The position numbers were made by a program, and so were the translations under genes. Positions 17,077 through 25,864 of a DNA stretch of 64,000 nucleotides are shown here, in pieces. Source of the stretch: Caulobacter hibisci (GTDB lineage: Bacteria; Pseudomonadota; Alphaproteobacteria; Caulobacterales; Caulobacteraceae). The stretch is taken from the NCBI RefSeq assembly GCF_016135805.1, contig NZ_JADWOX010000009.1:124001-188000 (forward strand), in the 5' to 3' direction. Each line of letters starts with the position of its first letter. The stretch's first letter is position 1. Below the pieces are notes generated by a model. It saw only the letters and a program-made list of their open reading frames with translations. It had not been told where the DNA came from and made no database searches.

Positions 17077-17567
17077 TTGCCACAGAAGGCGGTCAGGTCA
17101 CGGGCCGCGCGGGTGATCAGGCCGTGAGCTTCTGGCTCGTCATCCTCGAAGATCAGGCAGGAGGCCACCATCAGGTTGGCGATCACCGCCTCGACGCTGG
17201 CGGCGGGCTTTGGCCGCATGCTCTTGAGTAAAGCAAGCCTCTCGACCTGCAGCACATCGAGGCGCGCGTCGATCTGCGCGAGCTTCTGGCCTTCCGGAAT
17301 GGCGGCGCGCTCATCTGGCGACAGGCGGTGCCATTGCATCTTCCGGATCAGCCAGCCTTCGAGCTGGCCCCACTCGGTCATCAGCCTCCGCTGCTCGGCG
17401 TCGACGGCGAGCCAGCGCTGGCAGAGCATCACGGCAGGATCGGGCTTGGCCGCAGGAGCCTGCAAGGTTGCCGTCAGCGGCGCTGTCGCGCCGCCTGCCA
17501 TCACGGCGCGCCTGGAGAGCTGGTCCAGACGCGCGGGCGTAGGCCCCGCCTTTCGACGTGACTCCAT
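17073..17567 (-). CDS. Uncharacterised helical protein with Tat-like N-terminus (paralogue A)
   Basis: 164 residues and the first gene of the leftward operon. LSRRAVMAGGATAPLTATLQ looks like a Tat-type or membrane-anchoring start; CQRWLAVDAEQRRLMTEWGQ and RLSPDERAAIPEGQK parallel the same places in the protein at 15781-16281. The C-terminus LITRAARDLTAFCGK differs from the Cys tail of its paralogue. It starts 15 bases from the divergent HTH gene, so both promoters must lie within overlapping coding starts or the HTH start is further in. Function unknown. Confidence 0.6.
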   Translation of the reverse strand: MESRRKAGPTPARLDQLSRRAVMAGGATAPLTATLQAPAAKPDPAVMLCQRWLAVDAEQRRLMTEWGQLEGWLIRKMQWHRLSPDERAAIPEGQKLAQIDARLDVLQVERLALLKSMRPKPAASVEAVIANLMVASCLIFEDDEPEAHGLITRAARDLTAFCGK

Positions 17568-17582
17568 GACCTCTGTCCTTTG

Positions 17583-17897
17583 ATGTGTATTAGTCGGTTT
17601 GCACCGTCACCACAGCACAATTTGCGATTAAAAGTGCCACCTCACATTAAAGATGACAAGGCGAAAATCACGGCTGGCCAGATTCGAGCCGCCCGAGGAC
17701 TTATTGACTGGAGCGGGCCGAACCTCGCTGAGGCTTCCGGAATAAGCCTTCATACGATCCGCCGAATGGAAACCATGGGCCCGGAGCGAAGCACCGCGGC
17801 GAATGTCCAGGCCGTGAAGCGCGCCCTCGAAGAAGCGGGCATCGTCTTCCAGGGGGAAAATGACGAATTTGGTGCGGGTGTTCGCCTGCGAAAATAG
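17583..17897 (+). CDS. XRE-type helix-turn-helix protein
   Basis: 104 residues from ATG 17583. GTG 17634 is a plausible alternative, which would free 66 bases for promoters shared with the divergent operon. The conserved part begins at ITAGQIRAARGLIDWSGPNL and continues LAEASGISLHTIRRMET, an HTH common in alphaproteobacterial genomes and prophages, ending KRALEEAGIVFQGENDEFGA. That ending (EAGIxF...GVRLR) is typical of this short family. It probably controls the divergent four-gene operon. A terminator follows at 17950. Confidence 0.8.
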   Translation: MCISRFAPSPQHNLRLKVPPHIKDDKAKITAGQIRAARGLIDWSGPNLAEASGISLHTIRRMETMGPERSTAANVQAVKRALEEAGIVFQGENDEFGAGVRLRK

Positions 17898-17949
17898 GCG
17901 CAGCCGACCGCAATAGACCGCATGCAGATGCAGCGGAGCAGCGCCCAGT

Positions 17950-17994
17950 ACTCCCTACCTACTCTTTTGCCGCAGGGAGTTTCTTTTTCTTTCC
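17950..17994 (+). terminator. Rho-independent terminator after the HTH gene
   Basis: ACTCCCT (17950-17956) pairs perfectly with AGGGAGT (17974-17980) and a T-rich run follows at once (17981-17994). The loop is 17 bases. Confidence 0.75.
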
Positions 17995-18095
17995 CACAGT
18001 ACGATCGGGTTGTTTGGGGGTCTTGCGGACGCTGTAACTCGATCCAATTCTGGCTCGTCGAATGCTTTCAGATCTCATTCTGTGGAGTCTAAGCC

Positions 18096-18308
18096 ATGGC
18101 CGAGCCCGATCGTATCCTGCGTATTCGCACTGTGCTGGCCCGGACGGGCCTTAGCCGATCCACCCTCTACCGGAAGATCAACGAGGGTTCGTTTCCCAAG
18201 CAGGTGGCGATCAGCGTTCACGGCGCCGGTTGGCGGGAGTCGGCGATCAACAGCTGGATCGCCGATCCGGCCGGCTATCACCAGGCCGCTCCCAAGGCGC
18301 ATACGTGA
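18096..18308 (+). CDS. AlpA-family phage/island regulator
   Basis: 70 residues: RILRIRTVLARTGLSRSTLY, then RKINEGSFPKQVAISVHGAG and W-RESAINSWI. This is the complete winged HTH pattern of AlpA-type excisionase-like regulators, which often control integrase genes of islands and prophages. No integrase is adjacent; the nearest one is at 51279. It lies between the mobilisation block and the restriction block, supporting an island origin of both. Confidence 0.9.
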   Translation: MAEPDRILRIRTVLARTGLSRSTLYRKINEGSFPKQVAISVHGAGWRESAINSWIADPAGYHQAAPKAHT

Positions 18309-18312
18309 CTCA

Positions 18313-18409
18313 TCTCTGACCTTGGGAAGGTCCGCTTCCTGGCGGTGGCCCTGCGCCGTCGGCCCAGGCCCGCGCCTGACTCTGACCTTGGGAAGTTCGG
18401 CTTCTGGCG
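18313..18409. repeat. Tandem pair of dispersed intergenic repeat
   Basis: Two direct copies of a roughly 30-base unit, CTCTGACCTTGGGAAGGTCC continuing GCTTCCTGGCG (18313-18344) and its variant with AAGTTCGGCTTCTGGCG (18379-18409). The unit contains a GGAAG/CTTCC dyad. A reverse-oriented relative is at 51109-51137, and its GGTCCG-TTCCTGG core is shared with the 45-base repeat family found later in the window. Confidence 0.65.
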
Positions 18410-18553
18410 ACAATTCGATGTGGCCTTAATTAATTTTGCAAGCGGAATGAGGCGCTGAACGGTTGCATCTTGGCCTCAATTCGCGAGGCGGGTTACCGAT
18501 GGGAATTGCTCAGGATAACAGCTAAGGAATGGCCAAGCGCAGGAGCAGACTAG

Positions 18554-20230
18554 ATGTCTAACGGGCAATCGCAGATCGGGTTCGAGCAGCTTGGACTTGG
18601 CTCAGTGCTCAAGAGATATCGCTTGTTGGTGCCGCCAAATCAACGAGATTATGCTTGGACAGAAAAGCACGTCACCAAGCTTCTCCAAGATCTCACTTTG
18701 GCGATTACCGAAGATGAACCGCAGCATTTTCTTGGAACCATTGTTACAATTCCAACCTCGGATGGTGTTCTCGAAGTAGTCGATGGTCAGCAGCGCCTTG
18801 CGACCACGGCTCTTATTCTTGCTGCAATGCGCCAAGTCGGCGGAGCGGAAAACGCCAAGCTGGCAAAAGCGCTTGAAACTTATATCATCGATATCGACAC
18901 GGCGACACTTGAGCTCGCTCCGAAGATGCAACTCAACGCTGCTGATAATCAAGTGTTCCATGAACTCCTTGAGTCAGGTTCGAGTAAATCAGCTCTGCCA
19001 AATCGTGAATCTCATCGACGCCTAATTGCAGCATTCGATGTCGCGCGAAAGCACCTTATAACGGTCGTTAAACCGATTGCGGAGTCTGAACGCCCTAAAG
19101 TATTTGTGCGATGGATGAACTTTATTGAGCATAAAGCTCGCGCTATACTATTAATAGTGCCCGATTCGGCCAACGCATTCAAAATGTTTGAGACTCTCAA
19201 TGACAGAGGCCTCAAAGTTTCTCAGTCTGATCTCGTAAAGAATTACGTCTTCGGTCAAGCCGATAAGCGCCTCGGCGAGGCGCAGCAAATTTGGTCGTAC
19301 ATCAAAGGCGCGCTGGAGACGTTAGACGAAGACGAAATAACCATGACGTTCCTTCGGCAAGCGCTTATTGCCATGAATGGATACATCACGGAACTTGAAG
19401 TATACGAAAGAGTGCAAAAGGCCGCGCGCGGCTCCCAGTCTTCTATTGCATTGCTATCGACGCTTGAAATTCTTTCAAACGATTATGTCGCCATTGCATC
19501 GGCCGACTCAGAGAAATGGAATGGATATCCCCATAAAACGCGCGAGCTGCTGCGCGTTTTGGATCTGTTCGATATTAAGCCATTTCGACCGTTGCTGCTT
19601 GCCATTGCGAATAAGTTTGAGCCAGCAGAAGCGGCCGATGCGTTTGAGAAGCTCGTGTCGTACGGCGTGCGTCTGATTATCGCTGCCAGCACTAGAACTG
19701 GCTCGGTTGAGCAGCCTCTCGCAAAAGCCGCGAAGCAAGTGTTCGATGGTGAAATTGTTACAGCCAAGTCAATGTCTGCAGCTCTCCTTTCTATCGTTCC
19801 GGCCGATGAAGTCTTCCAGCAGGCCTTCGAAATTGCAACCGTTTCGCAAGCTAAGTTCGCGCGTTATTATTTAAGATCAGTGGAGCTCGCCGCCAAAGGG
19901 CAAAGCGAGCCGTGGCTCATACCTAACGATAATCCAGAGGCGTTAAACCTCGAGCACATTCTGCCCCAAAAGCCGATGGCCAACTGGCCAGAATACGACG
20001 AAGATCAAGTTAGAGTTTACTCAAAGAGAATCGGCAATCTCGCTCTTCTTCAAGTAACTGCTAATTCAGACCTCAAAAGTGCTCCGTTCTCTGAAAAAGT
20101 GACTGTGTTTGGAGAGTCGGAATTGCTGACAACGAAGATGATATCTGAGCAAGCTGAATGGGCCCCGAAGTCAATCATTGAACGTCAGAAAGCATTGGCG
20201 AAGTGGGCTCTAACGGCATGGCCTCTGTAG
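18554..20230 (+). CDS. GmrSD-like restriction protein (DUF262 + HNH DUF1524)
   Basis: 558 residues. DUF262 signatures at the N-terminus: VPPNQRDYAW (26-35) and VDGQQR (76-81), the ParB-like nucleotide-handling site. The C-terminal DUF1524 HNH nuclease has LEHILP (466-471, His 468) and GNLALL with Asn 495. Fusions of this type belong to the GmrSD/type IV restriction group that cuts modified, often glucosylated, phage DNA. The coding sequence is visibly richer in A+T than all neighbours, so it was probably acquired separately. It is the first gene of a restriction island; about 190 bases separate it from the next gene. Confidence 0.85.
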   Translation: MSNGQSQIGFEQLGLGSVLKRYRLLVPPNQRDYAWTEKHVTKLLQDLTLAITEDEPQHFLGTIVTIPTSDGVLEVVDGQQRLATTALILAAMRQVGGAENAKLAKALETYIIDIDTATLELAPKMQLNAADNQVFHELLESGSSKSALPNRESHRRLIAAFDVARKHLITVVKPIAESERPKVFVRWMNFIEHKARAILLIVPDSANAFKMFETLNDRGLKVSQSDLVKNYVFGQADKRLGEAQQIWSYIKGALETLDEDEITMTFLRQALIAMNGYITELEVYERVQKAARGSQSSIALLSTLEILSNDYVAIASADSEKWNGYPHKTRELLRVLDLFDIKPFRPLLLAIANKFEPAEAADAFEKLVSYGVRLIIAASTRTGSVEQPLAKAAKQVFDGEIVTAKSMSAALLSIVPADEVFQQAFEIATVSQAKFARYYLRSVELAAKGQSEPWLIPNDNPEALNLEHILPQKPMANWPEYDEDQVRVYSKRIGNLALLQVTANSDLKSAPFSEKVTVFGESELLTTKMISEQAEWAPKSIIERQKALAKWALTAWPL

Positions 20231-20422
20231 GTTGGGGTAGGCTACCTCACACCCGGCGGCCCTCGAGCCAACTGTACGCGAGATCGGAGGCGGGGCGCAG
20301 CTGCCAGCCGTCCCGCGAGGGACGTAGCCAATCGATCAGTCATGAATCCCCACGCCGCCGCTTGCCAGTTGCGCGGGCCTTACCAACCGGGGCAAATGAG
20401 CGGCTAGGGGAGGAAACCGTCT

Positions 20423-23212
20423 TTGCGACTCAGCTGGAATGAAATCCGCGCCCGCGCCGCCGACTTCGCGCGCGAATGGGCCGACGCCCACTACGAGAAG
20501 GGCGAGACGCAGAGCTTCTACAACGACTTCTTCGAGGTCTTCGGCGTCCGCCGCCGCAAGGTCGCGACCTTCGAAGAGTCGGTCCGCCTGCTGGGCGAGA
20601 AGCGCGGCTTCATCGACCTGTTCTGGAAGAGCGTCCTGCTGGTCGAGCAGAAAAGCGCAGGCCGCGACCTCGTCCGCGCCCGCAAGCAGGCCCACGACTA
20701 TTTCCCCGGCCTCAAGGACCACGAGCTCCCGCGTTACATCCTGCTGTGCGATTTCCAGTTCTTCGAGCTGATCGACCTCGACACCCGCGAGGAGACCCGC
20801 TTCGCCCTCGCCGATCTGCCCGCCCATGTCGAGGCCTTCGGTTTCATCGTCGGGGTCGAGAAGCGGGTCTTCCAGGACCAGGACCCGGTCAACATCATCG
20901 CCGCCGAGCTGATGGGCAAGCTGCACGACGCCCTCAAGCCCACCTACGACGGCGCGCCGCTGGAGCGGCTGCTGGTGCGGTTGCTGTTCTGCCTGTTCGC
21001 CGACGACACCGGCATCTTCCCTGAACGGGGCATGCTGGAAACCTATCTGCGCGACCGCACCGCGTCCGACGGTTCAGACCTCGGCCCCAAGCTGAACCTG
21101 ATCTTCCAGACCCTAAACACTCCCGAGGACGCAGCCTGGCGCAAGGGACTGGACGAAGATTTGAACCTGTTTCCGTACGTCAACGGCGACCTGTTCCGCG
21201 AAGTCCTGCCTATCGCCAACTTCAACACGGCGATGCGCGACCGGCTGATCGAGGCCTGCGGCTTCTCGTGGGAGAAGATCAGCCCGGCCATTTTTGGCGC
21301 CCTGTTCCAGTCCGTGATGAATGCCAGGGAGCGCCGCGCCAAGGGCGCCCACTACACCACCGAAAAGAACATCCTAAAGGTCATCGAGCCGCTGTTCCTC
21401 GACGACCTCCGCGGCGAACTGTCCCGCATCAAGGGCATGAAGCGCGGTCGCGAGGCCGCCCTGCGGGCATTTCAGGACAAGCTGGCCGGGCTCAACCTGT
21501 TCGACCCCGCGTGCGGCTGCGGCAATTTCCTGATCATCGCGTATCGCGAACTCCGCGCGCTCGAGATCGAGGTGCTTAAGGCCCTCTATCCCACCGGCCA
21601 GCGCGAGCTTGAGGCCGCCGCCCTGTCCAAGGTGGACGTTGACCAGTTCTACGGCATCGAGGTCGATGAGTTCCCCGCCCGCATCGCCGAGACGGCGATG
21701 TGGATGATGGACCACATTATGAACAACCGGCTCAGCCTCGAGTTCGGCCAGGTCTTCGCCCGCATCCCTTTGAAGGCCGCGCCGCACATCGTTCATGGCG
21801 ATGCGTTGGAGACCGACTGGGCTGGGATATTGGCGCCGGAGCGGTGCAGCTATGTCTTCGGCAACCCGCCGTTTGTGGGGCAGAGCTTCCAGACCCCAGC
21901 GCAGCGCGTTCAAATGAAGAGAGTAATTGGTGCCGACAGTGGGCGCGGTGGATCGCTCGACTATGTGGGCGCGTGGTTTATCAAGGCAGGGGACTACCTC
22001 CGGAACTCCAGCGCTCGCATCGGCTTCGTATCGACCAACTCGATCACCCAAGGTGAGCAGGTCGCTCAGCTGTGGCCGCTGCTATTTCAACGCTACGGAC
22101 TTGAGATCGCTTTCGCCCATCGCACATTCGCGTGGGGCTCGGATGCCCGTGGCAAGGCCCACGTACATGTGGTCGTGATTGGGTTGGTCAAACGCGGTGA
22201 GGCTCCAGCAGAAAGGCGCCTATTCAGCTACGACGACATCAACGGCAATCCGGACGAAACTCGTCATTCGGTACTATCGCCTTACCTCTTCGACGCTTCA
22301 GCGCTGGGGGACCCGCATTTGGTTGTGAGAGAAGCCAGGCTGCCCATTGGTCTTATGCCGTCTTTGCGCATGGGATCGAAGATCGTCGATGACGGGCACT
22401 ACATCTTCACTCCGGACGAAAAGCGAGCGTTCCTGGCGGCCGAACCGGAGGCCGCACCCCTCTTTCGCCGGTTGGTGGGCGCCGTTGAGTTCATCAACGG
22501 TATTGAGCGATGGATTCTTCGCTTAGACAACGTCGAGCCTCAGACGATCCGCCGTTTGCCGCTAGTCGCAGAACGAGTTGCCGCCGTGCGTGCTTATCGT
22601 TCCAAAAGCCAGAAGTCGAAGACCCGGGAGCTCGCCGACCAACCGACCAAGTTCGAAGTCACGACCATTCCCGAGCGGCCGTTCCTAGCGATTCCGAAAG
22701 TGAGCTCCGAACGCCGCGAGTATCTGCCGATAGGTTGGTTGGAACCACCGACCCTGCCGAGTCAGTTGGTGCAAACTCTGGTGGATGCCACGCCGTGGCA
22801 GTTTGGACTACTCACGTCCAATATGCATATGGCCTGGATGCGGCACATCGGAGGGCGGCTGAAGAGCGACTATCAATACTCGATCGGCCTCGTCTACAAC
22901 GCCTTCCCTTGGCCCACACTGACCGAGGCTGACAAGTCGCGCCTAAACGGACTTGCCCAAGCGGTGCTGGACGCCCGCGCCGCCCATCCGGGGGCGACAC
23001 TGGCCGACCTGTACGATCCCGACGTCATGCCGGCCGACTTGCGCCGCGCGCATCGGGCGCTGGATCAGGCTGTCGGCCGCCTCTACCGCAAGGCACCGTT
23101 CGACAGTGACCGCGAGCGGGTCGAACACCTGTTCACCCTGTATGAGAAGATGACGGCGGGTTTGCTTGTCGCGCCGTCGAAGTCCAAACGGCGCAAGAAA
23201 GCCGACGCCTGA
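20423..23212 (+). CDS. MmeI-like type IIL restriction-modification enzyme
   Basis: 929 residues, start TTG 20423 behind GGGGAGGAAA. Single-chain layout: N-terminal PD-(D/E)xK nuclease (D65, E75-x-K77 in LLVEQKSAG), helical connector, N6-adenine methyltransferase with motif I DPACGCGNFL (361-370) and motif IV NPPF (481-484), then target-recognition and helical C-terminal regions. MmeI-type enzymes methylate one strand and cut about 20 bases away. All catalytic motifs are present, so it looks functional. The stop codon overlaps the start of the Mrr gene (TGATG), so the two are coupled. Confidence 0.88.
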   Translation: MRLSWNEIRARAADFAREWADAHYEKGETQSFYNDFFEVFGVRRRKVATFEESVRLLGEKRGFIDLFWKSVLLVEQKSAGRDLVRARKQAHDYFPGLKDHELPRYILLCDFQFFELIDLDTREETRFALADLPAHVEAFGFIVGVEKRVFQDQDPVNIIAAELMGKLHDALKPTYDGAPLERLLVRLLFCLFADDTGIFPERGMLETYLRDRTASDGSDLGPKLNLIFQTLNTPEDAAWRKGLDEDLNLFPYVNGDLFREVLPIANFNTAMRDRLIEACGFSWEKISPAIFGALFQSVMNARERRAKGAHYTTEKNILKVIEPLFLDDLRGELSRIKGMKRGREAALRAFQDKLAGLNLFDPACGCGNFLIIAYRELRALEIEVLKALYPTGQRELEAAALSKVDVDQFYGIEVDEFPARIAETAMWMMDHIMNNRLSLEFGQVFARIPLKAAPHIVHGDALETDWAGILAPERCSYVFGNPPFVGQSFQTPAQRVQMKRVIGADSGRGGSLDYVGAWFIKAGDYLRNSSARIGFVSTNSITQGEQVAQLWPLLFQRYGLEIAFAHRTFAWGSDARGKAHVHVVVIGLVKRGEAPAERRLFSYDDINGNPDETRHSVLSPYLFDASALGDPHLVVREARLPIGLMPSLRMGSKIVDDGHYIFTPDEKRAFLAAEPEAAPLFRRLVGAVEFINGIERWILRLDNVEPQTIRRLPLVAERVAAVRAYRSKSQKSKTRELADQPTKFEVTTIPERPFLAIPKVSSERREYLPIGWLEPPTLPSQLVQTLVDATPWQFGLLTSNMHMAWMRHIGGRLKSDYQYSIGLVYNAFPWPTLTEADKSRLNGLAQAVLDARAAHPGATLADLYDPDVMPADLRRAHRALDQAVGRLYRKAPFDSDRERVEHLFTLYEKMTAGLLVAPSKSKRRKKADA

Positions 23213-24069
23213 TGGCCACCGCCGCTGATGTTCCCACCCACGAAGCCTTCATGTGGCCGATCATCGAACGGCTGAAGGCTCATGGGCGGTCCATGAGCAA
23301 TGCGGAGATGCTGGAAGACGTGGCCCAGCACATGGGCCTAAGCGAAGACGTTCTGGCCGTCCGGGTCGGCAAGTTTAATGAACTCGCCGTGGCCCAGCGG
23401 CTGGGTTTTGCCCGAAGCTGGTTGAAGCTGGCCGGCGTGGTCGATAACAGCCAGCGCGGCGTCTGGACTTTGACGCCGGCGGGCGCGGACATAACGCCGA
23501 TTGAGCTCGCGGAGAATATGCGACAGGTCCAGCGCAGCTATAGCCGAAAAGTGCGGGAGGCGCGCGACCAGCCTGTCGAGCCGGGCACGGTTGCTGGTGA
23601 GGAGGCCTCAGGCGACTGGAAGGACCAACTGATGGCGCAGCTGCTGGTCCTCGACCCCTCCGCCTTCGAACGTCTCTGCCAACGCCTCCTGCGCGAGTAC
23701 GGCTTCATCAAGGTCGAGGTGACCGGCAAGTCCGGCGACGGCGGCATCGACGGCACTGGGGTGCTGCGGGTTAACCTGCTGTCCTTCCACGTCCTGTTCC
23801 AGTGCAAGCGCTACTCCGGCTCAGTAGGGGCGGGCGCCGTGCGCGACTTCCGTGGTGCGATGGTGGGGCGCACCGACAAGGGGCTAATCATCACCACAGG
23901 AACCTTCACCGCCGATGCCCGACGCGAGGCTACCCGCGACGGCGCGCCGGCCATCGATCTGGTCGACGGCGACGCTCTGTGCGACCTGCTAAAGGATCGC
24001 GGGCTGGGTGTAAGGGTGCGGATGGTCGAGGAAGTGACCGTCACCGAAGCGGCGTTCGCGGACTTCTGA
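23212..24069 (+). CDS. mrr: Mrr-like type IV restriction endonuclease
   Basis: 285 residues. The N-terminal winged-helix Mrr_N domain spans about residues 8-100 (HEAFMWPIIERLKAHGRSMS, ending GVWTLTPAGAD). The C-terminal Mrr_cat domain has AFERLCQRLLREYGF, the GGID motif with Asp 180 and Q197-C-K199. Together these form the PD-(D/E)xK-type site of Mrr enzymes, which cleave methylated DNA. Co-occurrence with a methyltransferase-containing MmeI-like enzyme is notable, since the Mrr must tolerate that methylation. Start ATG 23212 overlaps the upstream stop. Confidence 0.9.
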   Translation: MATAADVPTHEAFMWPIIERLKAHGRSMSNAEMLEDVAQHMGLSEDVLAVRVGKFNELAVAQRLGFARSWLKLAGVVDNSQRGVWTLTPAGADITPIELAENMRQVQRSYSRKVREARDQPVEPGTVAGEEASGDWKDQLMAQLLVLDPSAFERLCQRLLREYGFIKVEVTGKSGDGGIDGTGVLRVNLLSFHVLFQCKRYSGSVGAGAVRDFRGAMVGRTDKGLIITTGTFTADARREATRDGAPAIDLVDGDALCDLLKDRGLGVRVRMVEEVTVTEAAFADF

Positions 24070-24470
24070 CCCAATCCGCCTGAGGTTGTTGATCCAGCAT
24101 AGGTCAAGTCGCGTTACGAGCGACGACCCGAAGCCTCGCGAAGCTTGACAATAGATCGAACGCGGCCTTGGCGGGGGTAATATACACATCAGACCTAAGT
24201 CTTGTCGGCTTTCGCAGCGCGGCAACACCGGTGTTGAGGCGCACCAACGCCCGCCGGGCGATGACGATCCGCTCGACTTAGGTCTCAATGTCGCGTTTTC
24301 TTGGGCGAAGCTGATGTCCGGTTCGGGCGCTGCTCCCGCCGCTCCACGTAGATCGGTGCATACTTCAGCGCGCGAGCGATGTGGCAACGCTTGGGCGCGC
24401 CGCAGCCGCAATTTCTGCTGAGCCCATACGGGATGAGTGCTAGGCTTGGCCCGTCATCCCCGCGCGGACC
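24070..24470. other. Intergenic region with structured segment
   Basis: 400 bases between the Mrr gene and the DUF4238 gene with no supported gene. It contains the inverted-repeat element at 24191-24285, described separately, and the promoter region of the DUF4238 gene. Confidence 0.5.
24191..24285. repeat. 95-bp element with perfect 11-bp terminal inverted repeats
   Basis: AGACCTAAGTC (24191-24201) and GACTTAGGTCT (24275-24285) are exact inverted repeats. Between them lies a perfect 14-bp palindrome, CAACACCGGTGTTG (24223-24236). Such nesting could be a folded RNA, a MITE-like relic or a protein-binding site. No target-site duplication was recognised. Confidence 0.55.
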
Positions 24471-25730
24471 ATGCCAGCAACGCTCTACACCGACACCCTG
24501 ATCCGCAAGAGGGATCCGACCCTTGCCGAGGACAAGGTCCAGGCGCTGGCCGCGGTGTGGGACGAGGTTGTCCAGCGGATCATCAAAGCCCTGTTCGATC
24601 TCGAAAAGGCAGTCGAACGCGAACTGCATATCAACATGAAGGCCGAGATGGCGTTCGAATTGGCCCGGCTGATGCTGTTCTACGCCGAGCGGGTCGTCGA
24701 TAAGCGCGTCGGCGAACGACGCTTGCAGGACATCGACCCGCAAGCAGAGCGGGCTGAATGCCTTGGCCCGGAGGGCGAGGGGATCATCATGGAGACCGCT
24801 CGGATCGGCCACGAGCACATCTGGTCCAAGAAGATGGACGAGCGATGGACGCCCAAATCGCGAAAAGCGCTTGAGCTTGAGAAGACGCCGCGCCTGCCTG
24901 GAAAGCTCGCGGTCAAGACCGTCACGGACAAGCATTTCATCAGCCGCTGGTTCATTCGCGACTTTTGGGCCGACGGCCCGTCCGCGACGCGGTGGAAACG
25001 CAAGGACGGCGAGTGGGCGGGCGACGCGATCTTGTTCGCCCAATGGGGTCACCGCACCGGCCTATGGGACGACCGCGTCGAGGCCTATTTCGCGCTGCTG
25101 GAGAATGACGGCAAGCAGCCGATCGAGATGCTGCTGCAGACCATCCCACTCAACCAGCCTCAGCAGCTGGCGTTCGTCGGCTATCTCGTAATCCACCTAC
25201 TGCGAAGTCCGCGCTTCATCGGCCAGCTTCGGGTGTCGATGCGCGATATGCTCGACGAAGCCGCTCGCGACGCCGGCATCGAGTTCGATGAAATGGCGCG
25301 CCGCGCTTACGCGACCCTCTTCACGGAAAACCAAATCTACAACGCCTACTCGCGCCCAATCATGTGGAGCCAGTGGGCGATCTTGACGGCGCAAAAGCCG
25401 GTCTTTGTTCTGCCGGACACCTTCTGCGCACGCGGCTCGATCGACGGTGAACATCGCCTGATCGTCCCGCTGACGCCGACGAAATGTTTCGTCACCCTGG
25501 CGGCCAAGGAGGAGGAAAAGCGGGTGGTCCCCTTTTCCCATACTGCCGACCCTGCTCTTGCCTCGGCCATATCCCAGCTCCTGGTCGAAGCCGCTCAGGA
25601 CGACTTTCTGGCCCATCGCGACTTCGCGCCCGCCAAGGCTGACCCGTCGGTAAATTTCGCCAAGGTGCTTGAGGCCCTAGGCGAGGCGCTCGGCGATGAA
25701 CCCCAGGACGCCTACCCGTCGGCGCCGTGA
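24471..25730 (+). CDS. DUF4238-like protein, possible defence component
   Basis: 419 residues from ATG 24471. The first 130 residues are acidic and helical. The conserved DUF4238 elements follow: DKHFISRWFIRDFW, then a helical middle (QQLAFVGYLVIHLLRSPRF), SRPIMWSQWAILTAQKPVFV and the closing IVPLTPTKCFVTL. DUF4238 proteins have an unknown biochemical role and are often found near restriction and abortive-infection genes. The position here, in line with three restriction genes, agrees with that. No membrane segment is seen. Confidence 0.7.
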   Translation: MPATLYTDTLIRKRDPTLAEDKVQALAAVWDEVVQRIIKALFDLEKAVERELHINMKAEMAFELARLMLFYAERVVDKRVGERRLQDIDPQAERAECLGPEGEGIIMETARIGHEHIWSKKMDERWTPKSRKALELEKTPRLPGKLAVKTVTDKHFISRWFIRDFWADGPSATRWKRKDGEWAGDAILFAQWGHRTGLWDDRVEAYFALLENDGKQPIEMLLQTIPLNQPQQLAFVGYLVIHLLRSPRFIGQLRVSMRDMLDEAARDAGIEFDEMARRAYATLFTENQIYNAYSRPIMWSQWAILTAQKPVFVLPDTFCARGSIDGEHRLIVPLTPTKCFVTLAAKEEEKRVVPFSHTADPALASAISQLLVEAAQDDFLAHRDFAPAKADPSVNFAKVLEALGEALGDEPQDAYPSAP

Positions 25731-25743
25731 CTACACAGCCGGC

Positions 25744-25788
25744 GAATGTCCGGTTATCGGAGACGCATCAAGTTCTGGTAATGGCGCG
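25744..25788 (+). repeat. Dispersed intergenic repeat, copy 1
   Basis: GAATGTCCGGTTATCGGAGA ... GTTCTGGTAATGGCGCG. A member of the family with halves like GAACGTCCGGTTCCTGGAGG and CAACGTCAGCAAATGGCGCA, between the DUF4238 gene and the convergent vWA gene. Confidence 0.6.
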
Positions 25789-25864
25789 GTTCAGGCGCAG
25801 CGCCGCCTCTGAGATTACAGGGCAGGGTGGGTTGTAGACCTTGCCTGGAGGATAGGAGGGCTGT

